Part shown: positions 36,458-45,105 of the stretch, in pieces
Position numbering within the stretch: the first letter of the stretch is position 1
Layout of the letters: each line of letters begins with the position of its first letter
Made by a program: the position numbers and the translations under genes
Source of the DNA: Bacteroidota bacterium
Lineage (GTDB): Bacteria > Bacteroidota > Bacteroidia > Cytophagales > Cyclobacteriaceae
Length of the DNA: 64,000 nucleotides
Reading direction: 5' to 3'
Assembly: GCA_023393375.1 (NCBI GenBank)
Contig: JAEWLI010000117.1
Span: 32,489-96,488, forward strand
The notes under the pieces: generated by a model
Databases searched by the model: none
Told to the model about the DNA's origin: nothing
Seen by the model: the letters and a program-made list of their open reading frames with translations, nothing else

Positions 36458-37042
36458 ATGGGAAAAGAGAATGATTCCATATTGATTCGTCAACTCCGGA
36501 AAGGGAATCATTTGGCATTTAATCAGTTGTACACCAAGTACTTTTCTAAATTATATGGTTTTTCCAGACAAATTACAGGAAATAAAGAAGATGCGGAAGA
36601 AATTGTACAGGAGGTGTTTGTCAAGATATGGGAGATCAGAAATACACTTGATCCTGGAAAAAATTTTGCAAACTTGTTATTTACAATAAGTAAACATAAG
36701 ATCTACAATAAAGCTCGTCAGCGGGTTTATAATCAGGCATATCAGAATTATATACAAACTCATGTTGATATTTCCAATGAAATAACTGGGTTGGAGATAG
36801 CTCAGAAAGAAACCCAGACATTGATCAATCAAGCCATTGCACATCTACCTGAAAGGCGGCGGGAAGTTTTTATTTTAAGTAAAGTTGAAGGATTTTCCAA
36901 TAAGGAAATAGCAGATAAATTAAACACTTCACTTTCGAACATCGAAAATCATATTAACAAAGCTTTAAAAACAGTCAGACAGCACATGTCTGAAAATGAA
37001 GTTCATTTATGGTTTATTGGAATTTGCCTGTTAACCAACTGA
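36458..37042 (+). CDS. ECF-type RNA polymerase sigma factor of the PUL
   Basis: A 194-residue sigma-70 family ECF factor of the Bacteroidota SusCD-linked class. Region 2 is LIRQLRKGNHLAFNQLYTKYF...DAEEIVQEVFVKIWE. Region 4 is LPERRREVFILSKVEGFSNKEIADKLNTSLSNIENHINKALK. I prefer ATG 36458 over the in-frame GTG 36446, which would add only four residues. The gene is followed by fecR and susC, so it should switch on the susCD operon when FecR releases it. Confidence 0.93.
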   Translation: MGKENDSILIRQLRKGNHLAFNQLYTKYFSKLYGFSRQITGNKEDAEEIVQEVFVKIWEIRNTLDPGKNFANLLFTISKHKIYNKARQRVYNQAYQNYIQTHVDISNEITGLEIAQKETQTLINQAIAHLPERRREVFILSKVEGFSNKEIADKLNTSLSNIENHINKALKTVRQHMSENEVHLWFIGICLLTN

Positions 37043-37149
37043 ATTACCTAATCGATTAATCAGGTCCAAAATTTTTTTTAAAAAATATTCCTACCGAAGT
37101 GGTGCATTTCCCTGTTCAAGTGTATATCCTGAAATAGGTCGAATATATA

Positions 37150-38127
37150 ATGGATATAAAAACAATAGAGAAGTTTTTTAATGGCAAGGCTACCGAGGAA
37201 GAAAAACATCGGGTAATGATTTTTTTTAAAGAAAAAGAATTAAATACCGAGAATTCAGCAATGTTAAAAACCTGGTGGGACCGCTTTGTTGAAGAAAGCA
37301 CCGAAGATCCATCCAACAAGATACTTAAAGTCATACATGAACAGGTAAATTTTCAGGTTTCACACAGAAAATCTTATCACCTCAAATGGTTCGGGATAGC
37401 CGCTGCCCTGGCATTAATCCTCTGCATTTCTTATCTGTTTTACCAATTTTCGGAAACGGAAAAGTCTTTTCCAATCACCGAAATGATAACAAAGCAAACA
37501 CCGATCGGTGTAAAACTGCATTTTGCATTGCCAGATGGATCAATGGTTAATTTGAATTCCGGTAGTAAAATCACCTATCCTCTAAATTTTGATTCTGGAG
37601 TCAGGAAAGTGCATTTGGAGGGAGAGGCATTTTTTGAAGTGGCAAAAAATTCCGATCAGCCATTTGTGGTAGAATGTAACAACCTGACTACTACAGTTTT
37701 AGGAACGAGCTTTAACATAACTTCCCCAAATGATGATATGGTTGTGGTATCTGTAACAAGTGGAAAAGTGAGAATAGACCACAAAGACAATCATGATCAA
37801 TTGATCTATTTAACCCCTGGAGAGGAAGTAATTTGGGACAATATTAAGAAACTTGGGCATGTACAACATTTTGATCCGTATAAAACCGTTGCCTGGAAAG
37901 ATGGTATTATCATCTTTGATGAAAGCGGGCTTACAGAGATCATTGATAAGCTAAATATGTGGTATGGCGTAGAGGTAGAAGTTATCGGTGTGGATATCAA
38001 TCATGTAAAATGGCAGTACTCAGGAGAGTTTGATAATGAAACGCTTGAAAACGTTTTAAGCGGGATAGCTTTTGTAAAAGATTTTAAATATAAAATTTCA
38101 GATAAAAAGGTTCAACTGTACTTGTAA
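37150..38127 (+). CDS. FecR-type anti-sigma factor
   Basis: A 325-residue inner-membrane protein. A cytoplasmic sigma-binding N-terminus (MDIKTIEKFFNGKATEEEKH...) is followed by one TM helix (FGIAAALALILCISYLFYQF, about 79-98). The periplasmic FecR domain (about 115-230: KTPIGVKLHFALPDGSMVNLNSGSKITYP-like, HLEGEAFFEVAKN, FVVECNNLTTTVLGTSFNI) and a C-terminal DUF4974 domain follow. It would hold the ECF factor until the STN domain of SusC signals substrate binding. A strong hairpin follows before susC. Confidence 0.93.
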   Translation: MDIKTIEKFFNGKATEEEKHRVMIFFKEKELNTENSAMLKTWWDRFVEESTEDPSNKILKVIHEQVNFQVSHRKSYHLKWFGIAAALALILCISYLFYQFSETEKSFPITEMITKQTPIGVKLHFALPDGSMVNLNSGSKITYPLNFDSGVRKVHLEGEAFFEVAKNSDQPFVVECNNLTTTVLGTSFNITSPNDDMVVVSVTSGKVRIDHKDNHDQLIYLTPGEEVIWDNIKKLGHVQHFDPYKTVAWKDGIIIFDESGLTEIIDKLNMWYGVEVEVIGVDINHVKWQYSGEFDNETLENVLSGIAFVKDFKYKISDKKVQLYL

Positions 38128-38168
38128 TATAATGAAGCTGATGGATTATAAAAATAGCTCATAAAAAA

Positions 38169-38194
38169 CCGATAACCTTCCCCAAGGTTATCGG
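38169..38194 (+). terminator. Hairpin between fecR and susC
   Basis: An 11-bp perfect stem, CCGATAACCTT-cccc-AAGGTTATCGG, followed by a T-rich stretch (TATTTATTTTTATTTG). It would end most sigma/fecR transcripts before susC, so susC needs its own promoter, as expected for sigma-dependent activation. Confidence 0.7.
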
Positions 38195-38240
38195 CCAATC
38201 GGTATTTATTTTTATTTGTCTAATAAAAACCTTCAAAATT

Positions 38241-41200
38241 ATGAAAAACAGATTACTAAAACTAACCATTATGGTTTCAAAACAGGTATTTCTTTGGACT
38301 ATAATAGTTTTAATTACTGCGGGAACCCTGGTAGCCAATTCAGGGAATGCCCAGGACAAGATGATTAAAAGTGTAAAAGATAACCTGATCACCCTGCAAT
38401 TGAGCAACGCGACTATTATTGATATCTTGCAGACCATTGAGGTCAAAACCGGATACAAATTCACTTACGATAAGAGCGAAATTGATAAAAAATTAAGGAT
38501 GAGCCTTCAATTTGATGGTGAACCTGTAGAGAAAGTACTGCTTGAAATATCCAAAAATGCACGTTTGCGATTTCGTCAGGTGAATAACAATATCCATATC
38601 AAACGCATGGAGCCTGATATGCAACATATCCGCAACGTTGAAGTAGTGATCCAGACCAAAAATGTAACAGGAAATGTCATGTCACCTGAAGGCGAAACTT
38701 TGCCCGGTGTGAATGTGATCGAAAAAGGCACCAATAATGGAACAGTGACCGACATTGATGGTAATTACTCTTTGAATGTGGGAGAAGATGCGATCTTGCT
38801 TTTTAGTTTTGTTGGATATCGCCCTGTTGAACAACCTGTTGGAAACCAATCTGTAATAAATGTGACATTAGCATTTGACGTCACAGCTTTGGAAGAAATT
38901 GTAGTGGTGGGGTACGGTTTTCAACGTGAACGGGATTTAACAACAGCAATAACATCTGTAAAATCTGATGAACTGACAAAAACCCCGACCAGCCAGGCTA
39001 TGCAAGCGTTACAAGGTAAGATTGCGGGTGTACAAATTGTGAATAATGGTGCACCAGGAGGATCACCTACAGTCAGAATCAGGGGAATTAGTTCTATAGA
39101 AGGCACAAAATCGCCACTATATGTGGTTGATGGGATGTTTTTTAAAAATATTGATTTCCTCAACCCCAATGATATTGAAACACTTTCTGTGTTAAAAGAT
39201 GCATCTGCTGCTGCTATTTACGGGGTGCGTGCTGCCAATGGTGTTATATTAATAGAGACAAAATCTGGTTCTTACAATCAGGATCCGGAAATTGTTTATG
39301 ATGGATATTATGGCTTACAGATTCCTCAAAATGTTGTGAAAATGTCTAATTCCCAGCAATTTGTGCAGTATGTTACTGAAACAGGTGATCCAGCGGACAT
39401 GTCATTTGTAAATGCAGCTATGCAGCGGTATGGAAGAAGCCGGATTAATCCGAATGTCCCGGATGTGAATACCGATTGGTTTGCCGAAATTATGGAGCCA
39501 GCTTCTATCCAGAGCCATAATTTAAGTTTTAATGGGGGTAGTGAAAAGACCAGATATTCCATTGGAGGTGGTTATTTTAGCCAGGATGGTCTCCTTCAGG
39601 ATGCAAGGAATAGCTACAACAGATTAAGTTTGAGGTTAAAACTTGATACAGATGTAAAAGATTGGTTATCCATTGGTGGAAACCTAAATGTAAGTGTTGC
39701 CCGTCAATATGAGGCAAATAATGGTGCCTGGTTCAGTGCTTATTTTGCAGTGCCGATTATGCCGGTTTATGATGACCAAAATACAGAGGCATCACCTTTT
39801 ATGTTGTCCAATGCCCGTAATTTAGGTTACCGGGGTGGTCAGAATCCTTTTTTCAATTTACTGTATTCAGATGATAAAAAAGATTTCGGAACGGTTTTAG
39901 GTAATTTTAATGTTACTGCCTATTTGATCAAAGATAAACTCAGCTTTGAAACCGTATATAACTATAGTCTTTCAGGAACCAATCGCCGTCTTGTTAATTT
40001 TCCTTACAATGACGGCCTTGAAGACATAGAATCAGCAATTCGGCGGGAATCTATTACTTCTTTTAATCAGGTTTGGGATAACTACCTCACTTACCGTGAC
40101 AACTTCGACGATCATAATATTACGGTGGTTTTAGGACAATCATTTCGAAGTGAATTTGCCGAAGTGCTTTTCATGAGAGGTACCGGGATGGAAATTGTAA
40201 GAGAAAACGAAGAATTATGGTATATGCTAGGATCAGCGATTGATATTGGCAACATTGGGGATATTCCCAATAATATAGGAGGTAACACCAGCATATTGGG
40301 TCATCAGTCATTGAACGGTCAATTATTTTACAATTCCTATTTTGGACGAATTTCCTATAATTATGCCGATCGTTATTTACTTTATGGCACATTTCGAAGA
40401 GATGGAAACAATAAATTTCAGCAGAAGTGGGCAAATTTTTCAACTATCGGCGCAGGATGGGTGCCATCTGAAGAAAGTTTTTTTAATATAGGCTTTATAG
40501 ACTTCCTAAAGTTAAGGGCAGGCTGGGGGCAGTTAGGGAATGATGGCATTTTACCCGCTGTTGGTAAAGCCACCTTGGCAAACGCTCCAATAACAGTAAT
40601 AAACGGAGGTCTTGTCAACACGGGTTTGTTTTTAAACCCCACATACAGCCTCATCGATAAACCTGAAATCACAGAAGAAATTAACATTGGTTTATCAGCC
40701 AGATTTCTCCAAAACCGGTTATCTCTTGAAGCAGATTATTTCATTAGGAACACCCGCAATCTGGCGATTACCATTCAAACCCCGGCAATCAGGGACCCAC
40801 AACCTGTTAGAAGAAGTATAGGTGAAATTCAAAATAAAGGAATGGAGATCATGCTGAATTGGGAAGACAATATTTCAGATGATTTCTCATATTCCATTGG
40901 TGGTAATTTCGCTACATTGAAGAATGAGGTGGTCGGTTTGGGAGGGGCAAGTGGTATAGACGGCGGTTCTGCTGAATTTCGCCAGCGATCTATAATAGGC
41001 GAACCGTTTGAAGCATTTTTTGGATATGAAGTGGTTGGGGTTTTTCAAAATGAGGAACAAATTGCATCTAGTGGGTACACACAGGAATTCATTAACAGTA
41101 ATAATCTGGTACCCGGCGATTTATTTTTTCGTGATCAGAATGGAGATGGAGAAATAAATGATGAGGACCGGGTAGTATTAGGTTCATATCTGCCTGATTA

Positions 41201-41669
41201 CACTTATGGTTTTGATATTGGCGTATCCTATCGGAATTTAAATCTGACTGCGAACTTTCAAGGACAAGCTGGGAATAAGATTTTAAATAGAAAAAGAGGT
41301 GAGATCATATTCACCAATGATACCAATCTTGATGCCGAATTAGTAAATAATTTATGGCGAGGAGAAGGCACTTCCAATAAATATCCTTCTGCAGTAGGGT
41401 TAAGAAGGGGTTGGAATCAATATATGAGTGATTTTTATGTTGAAGATGGGTCTTATTTCAGAGTCCAAAATGTACGTTTGTCATATAAACTTCTTGACAA
41501 AGCTATTTTAGGGGCAAATATTCCTGATGCCCTCATCACATTTACTGCGGAACGGCCACTTACCATATTCAACTACAATGGGTTTAATCCTGAAGTAGCA
41601 GATGGAATTGATCGGCAGGTGTATCCTATACCTGCAGTTTATACTATTGGACTCAATTTAACACTTTAG
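38241..41669 (+). CDS. SusC-like TonB-dependent outer-membrane transporter with STN domain
   Basis: A 1142-residue outer-membrane transporter. The signal/TM segment (about 15-36) ends in NSGNAQ. An STN domain (about 47-115: NLITLQLSNATIIDILQTIEVKTGYKFTYD-like) links it to FecR signalling. A CarboxypepD_reg-like domain (about 135-215) is followed by the TonB box region EEIVVVGYG. A plug (about 225-340: AMQALQGKIAGVQIVNNGAPGGSPTVRIRG-like) and a long beta-barrel complete the protein, ending in an aromatic-rich strand. It imports oligosaccharides with the SusD encoded 11 bp downstream. Confidence 0.95.
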   Translation: MKNRLLKLTIMVSKQVFLWTIIVLITAGTLVANSGNAQDKMIKSVKDNLITLQLSNATIIDILQTIEVKTGYKFTYDKSEIDKKLRMSLQFDGEPVEKVLLEISKNARLRFRQVNNNIHIKRMEPDMQHIRNVEVVIQTKNVTGNVMSPEGETLPGVNVIEKGTNNGTVTDIDGNYSLNVGEDAILLFSFVGYRPVEQPVGNQSVINVTLAFDVTALEEIVVVGYGFQRERDLTTAITSVKSDELTKTPTSQAMQALQGKIAGVQIVNNGAPGGSPTVRIRGISSIEGTKSPLYVVDGMFFKNIDFLNPNDIETLSVLKDASAAAIYGVRAANGVILIETKSGSYNQDPEIVYDGYYGLQIPQNVVKMSNSQQFVQYVTETGDPADMSFVNAAMQRYGRSRINPNVPDVNTDWFAEIMEPASIQSHNLSFNGGSEKTRYSIGGGYFSQDGLLQDARNSYNRLSLRLKLDTDVKDWLSIGGNLNVSVARQYEANNGAWFSAYFAVPIMPVYDDQNTEASPFMLSNARNLGYRGGQNPFFNLLYSDDKKDFGTVLGNFNVTAYLIKDKLSFETVYNYSLSGTNRRLVNFPYNDGLEDIESAIRRESITSFNQVWDNYLTYRDNFDDHNITVVLGQSFRSEFAEVLFMRGTGMEIVRENEELWYMLGSAIDIGNIGDIPNNIGGNTSILGHQSLNGQLFYNSYFGRISYNYADRYLLYGTFRRDGNNKFQQKWANFSTIGAGWVPSEESFFNIGFIDFLKLRAGWGQLGNDGILPAVGKATLANAPITVINGGLVNTGLFLNPTYSLIDKPEITEEINIGLSARFLQNRLSLEADYFIRNTRNLAITIQTPAIRDPQPVRRSIGEIQNKGMEIMLNWEDNISDDFSYSIGGNFATLKNEVVGLGGASGIDGGSAEFRQRSIIGEPFEAFFGYEVVGVFQNEEQIASSGYTQEFINSNNLVPGDLFFRDQNGDGEINDEDRVVLGSYLPDYTYGFDIGVSYRNLNLTANFQGQAGNKILNRKRGEIIFTNDTNLDAELVNNLWRGEGTSNKYPSAVGLRRGWNQYMSDFYVEDGSYFRVQNVRLSYKLLDKAILGANIPDALITFTAERPLTIFNYNGFNPEVADGIDRQVYPIPAVYTIGLNLTL

Positions 41670-41680
41670 GGACTAAAAAC

Positions 41681-43228
41681 ATGAACAAGATGAAGATATC
41701 AATTATATTCAAATATTTTTTGGCTACCTTATTTATTATTATGGCTTCTATAGCATGTGATGATAAATTGGATGAACCCTTGCAAAATCAGCAGATAGTT
41801 GATGATATAGATTATACACAGTCAAACAACATGGTCTCTATTGTACATGGGGCATATGCACATTTTTATGAACTTCAATGGGAAACATTTCCAACCATTT
41901 CATTGCGGGGGGATGATGTGAATCCTGCCGGCGATCAGTTCCCTTTGACTGAAACAGATTTATTCAAATATGACAGGAATTTTTGGGTGTATAATTCAGT
42001 TTGGCAGAATTTATATACCGATGTTGTTTTTTTCCATGGTGGTATGGAAACCATTCAAAAATATAAGGAAGCAGGAGCTAATGCAGCAGAAGCAGATCAA
42101 TACATAGCCGAATTAAAGGTATTAAGAGCGTTTGAGATGTTTCAACTTTCACGTTTGTGGGGGGATATTTTAATTCCACAATCATCGGACCCTAATGATT
42201 TATACAATGTGGAAGTGTCGTCATTTGAAGAGGTCATGCAGCATCTGTCAGATCAAATGGATGAGGCAATTCCTTTTTTACCCAATGTACGGCCAAATCA
42301 AAGATCCGATATTAGGGGTGGTATTACAAGGCCAACGGCTTTAGCAATAAAAGCCATGGCTAATTTAGAACTAAAAAACTTCCAGGCAGTAGCAGATGCA
42401 ACAGGGCAAATTATTGATTCCGATCTGTTTTTCCTTGAACCCGATTTTTATCAATTATTTAAAATTCCAGGCAAGCTAAACGATGAAAATTTATTGGAAT
42501 TGCAATATTCAGACTTTGGGTCCGGTTCAGGCACCCAAACTAAATATGAATGGGACTTTTTTGGGCCAGCAGCTTGGGCTCCTTCAGTTGCAGGATCCAG
42601 TGGAGGATGGGGTTTTTGGGAACCAAATCTGAAATATATCAAGTTCATGCTTGAGAGAGGTGAGCAAGAGCGATTAATAACTACTGTATTATTTACCCCA
42701 GATGGTATAGCTGAAATTCAGGCTGATCCGGAGTATGCCACTCTGCCAGAATGGATATCACATATCACTCCGGATGGTGATGTATTTCAGAACCATACCC
42801 GTTACAACTTTTTGAGCGGAAAATTCTACCTGCCAACTGTGCAGCTTACCCCTGGTAGGGTATCTTATGGTGCAAATAAAAATTTCCATTGTATTCGATA
42901 TGCAGAAGTATTGCTAATGCACGCTGAAGCACTGGTAAGTGGCGCATCAAGTAGCGTAATGTCAGCAGATGAAGCAGTCAACACAGTGAGGGCACGAGCT
43001 GGGTTAGGCCCTTTAAGTGGCGTCACCTTAGATGATGTATTGGATGAAAAATTAGCTGAATTTGCAACAGAATGGGGAATCCGGTTTTATGATTTGGTAA
43101 GACACGACAGAACTTCTGAACTGAATTATGAAGAAAGGATATACGAGAGTGATGATAGGTTTTTACCTTATCCTCTACCACAATTAGATATATTACCACA
43201 ATTAAGGGCAGCAGAAGAAGTGCAGTAA
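41681..43228 (+). CDS. SusD/RagB-like surface glycan-binding lipoprotein
   Basis: A 515-residue SusD homologue. The lipobox is MASIAC (Cys at about 25). The SusD_RagB fold has TPR-like helices (EADQYIAELKVLRAFEMFQLSRLWGDIL, RPTALAIKAMANLELKNFQAVADATGQIIDS), and the C-terminal segment is FHCIRYAEVLLMHAEALVSG followed by AVNTVRARAGL. It caps the SusC barrel and binds the incoming oligosaccharide. It is 11 bp downstream of susC and 22 bp before the LamG lipoprotein gene, so these are one operon. Confidence 0.95.
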   Translation: MNKMKISIIFKYFLATLFIIMASIACDDKLDEPLQNQQIVDDIDYTQSNNMVSIVHGAYAHFYELQWETFPTISLRGDDVNPAGDQFPLTETDLFKYDRNFWVYNSVWQNLYTDVVFFHGGMETIQKYKEAGANAAEADQYIAELKVLRAFEMFQLSRLWGDILIPQSSDPNDLYNVEVSSFEEVMQHLSDQMDEAIPFLPNVRPNQRSDIRGGITRPTALAIKAMANLELKNFQAVADATGQIIDSDLFFLEPDFYQLFKIPGKLNDENLLELQYSDFGSGSGTQTKYEWDFFGPAAWAPSVAGSSGGWGFWEPNLKYIKFMLERGEQERLITTVLFTPDGIAEIQADPEYATLPEWISHITPDGDVFQNHTRYNFLSGKFYLPTVQLTPGRVSYGANKNFHCIRYAEVLLMHAEALVSGASSSVMSADEAVNTVRARAGLGPLSGVTLDDVLDEKLAEFATEWGIRFYDLVRHDRTSELNYEERIYESDDRFLPYPLPQLDILPQLRAAEEVQ

Positions 43229-43250
43229 CCATAATTTAAATTAAAGAAAA

Positions 43251-45023
43251 ATGAAGATATTAAAATTTTTATTTATTGGAATTCTCTTTATCGTTTGGGG
43301 ATGCGAAGAAAATTATATAGATGATATTTCAAGCGTCGAACCTGGGGCCGATGAATCAGCACCAGTTGTAACAATTAAGTATCCATTGGAAGGTGCTGAA
43401 ATAAAGGTATTGGAACCAATAACATCAATCACTTTTGAATTTGATGTAACAGATGACATTGAGGTTGCAGATATTAAGCTTTTTTTAAACGGTTCTGAAA
43501 TAGCGGTTCTAAATGAATTTAAAGATTATCGTCGGGTAGAGGCCACTTATCAATATGATGAATTAACGACTGGAAATCATGTCTTAACTGTTACGGCAAC
43601 AGACAATGATGGTAAAAGTACCTCAAAGGAAGTAAACTTTGTAAAATCACCACCTTATACGCCAATTCATGATGGGGAAATATTTTATATGCCGTTTGAT
43701 GGCGATTACATGGATTTGGTAAGTATCACAAACGCTACCAGAGTTGGAAATCCAGGTTTTTCAGAAGACAAGGTTCTTGGCGTTAGTTCTTATGCAGGTG
43801 CAACTGAAAGTTATTTGACCTTTCCAGCTGAAGGACTGATCAGTGATGAATTTAGTGCCACATTTTGGATGAAAATTAATGCAACACCGGATCGGGCTGG
43901 TATTTTGGTGATCGGACCTCCGGATGCTGCCAATCCTGAAGCACAAAACGTCCGCACCAATGGTTTCAGGTTTTTCCGTGAAGCTGCAGGAAATATGCAA
44001 CGGTTCAAACTGAATGTGGGTACTGGTGATGACGAAGCCTGGTTTGATGGTGGTGATGCCGCTGATGTTGATCCTTCTAACAATGAATGGGTACATTTGG
44101 CATTCACCATTGCACAAACAGAAGCTAAGGTATATATTAATGGGCAAATAGTGAGTCAAGGTACTTTCGATGGAATAGATTGGTCAAATAGTGATATACT
44201 TTCCATAATGTCAGGAGCTCCTCGATTTTCAGGATGGGATCATTTATCAGATGAAAGCTTAATGGATGAGTTGCGTCTTTTTAACAAAGCTCTTACCCAA
44301 CAGGAAATTGAAAATGTGATTGGAACTGATATTGCAGGTCAATATGAACCTAAATATGATGGGGAGGTTTTATATATGCCGTTTGAAGAATCGGTCAGAG
44401 ATTGGATAAGTAGCACGGAAGCTACCATAGTGGGAGATCCCGGATTTACTACTGAGGCTGTTAGTGGTGATAATGCTTATGCTGGTGCGGCAGATTCATA
44501 CCTTACTTTTCCTGCACAAGAACTTTTGAGTGATGAATTTAGTGCTTCCTTCTGGATGAATATAAATGCCGATCCCGATCGTGCAGGAATTTTGGTTATT
44601 GGTCCTCCCGACGAAGTAAACCCCGAAGCAATGAACAATCGAACAAGTGGTTTCAGGTTTTTCAGAGAAAATGCTGACGGTGCGCAAAGGTTTAAGCTTA
44701 ATGTGGGAACAGGTGAAACTGATGTATGGTTTGACGGTGGAGCTAATGCCGATGTAGATCCCGAAACAAGCGATTGGGTGCATTTCGCCTTTACTATTTC
44801 TCAAACGGAAGCCAAAGTTTACATCAATGGAACAGTGGTTAGTGAAAATACATTTGATGGAATAGACTGGACGGGATGCGATATTCTTTCCATTATGTCG
44901 GGTGCTCCGCGATTTTCTGAATGGGGTCATTTATCTGATTTAAGCTTTATGGATGAGCTACGATTGTTCAATAAAGTACTTTCTCAAAGTGAAATAGAAA
45001 CAATAATAAATGATGCACCATAA
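43251..45023 (+). CDS. Double LamG-domain surface lipoprotein (SGBP-like)
   Basis: A 590-residue lipoprotein (lipobox VWGC, Cys at about 18). An Ig-like/Big domain (about 35-130: APVVTIKYPLEGAEIKVLE...) comes first. Two LamG/concanavalin-like domains follow, about residues 140-360 and 370-590. Each begins YMPF and shares long near-identical stretches (YLTFPA, SDEFSA, DRAGILVIGPPD, GFRFFRE, RFKLNVGTG, VYING, DILSIMSGAPRFS, MDELRLFNK). It occupies the usual slot for a surface glycan-binding protein after SusD. The ligand is unknown. Confidence 0.87.
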   Translation: MKILKFLFIGILFIVWGCEENYIDDISSVEPGADESAPVVTIKYPLEGAEIKVLEPITSITFEFDVTDDIEVADIKLFLNGSEIAVLNEFKDYRRVEATYQYDELTTGNHVLTVTATDNDGKSTSKEVNFVKSPPYTPIHDGEIFYMPFDGDYMDLVSITNATRVGNPGFSEDKVLGVSSYAGATESYLTFPAEGLISDEFSATFWMKINATPDRAGILVIGPPDAANPEAQNVRTNGFRFFREAAGNMQRFKLNVGTGDDEAWFDGGDAADVDPSNNEWVHLAFTIAQTEAKVYINGQIVSQGTFDGIDWSNSDILSIMSGAPRFSGWDHLSDESLMDELRLFNKALTQQEIENVIGTDIAGQYEPKYDGEVLYMPFEESVRDWISSTEATIVGDPGFTTEAVSGDNAYAGAADSYLTFPAQELLSDEFSASFWMNINADPDRAGILVIGPPDEVNPEAMNNRTSGFRFFRENADGAQRFKLNVGTGETDVWFDGGANADVDPETSDWVHFAFTISQTEAKVYINGTVVSENTFDGIDWTGCDILSIMSGAPRFSEWGHLSDLSFMDELRLFNKVLSQSEIETIINDAP

Positions 45024-45052
45024 TTGGTTTTAATATCCATAATAAATTACAC

Positions 45053-45086
45053 ATGGGGATTATCAGATTACACTGAAAGTCCCCAT
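45053..45086 (+). terminator. Hairpin between the LamG gene and the first GH144-like gene
   Basis: ATGGGGA (45053-45059) and TCCCCAT (45080-45086) can pair around a 20-base loop, followed by TATCTTAATC. The loop is long and there is no T-run. It may be an RNA-processing or attenuation site, not a full terminator. Confidence 0.35.
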
Positions 45087-45105
45087 TATCTTAATCTTAA
45101 ATTAA

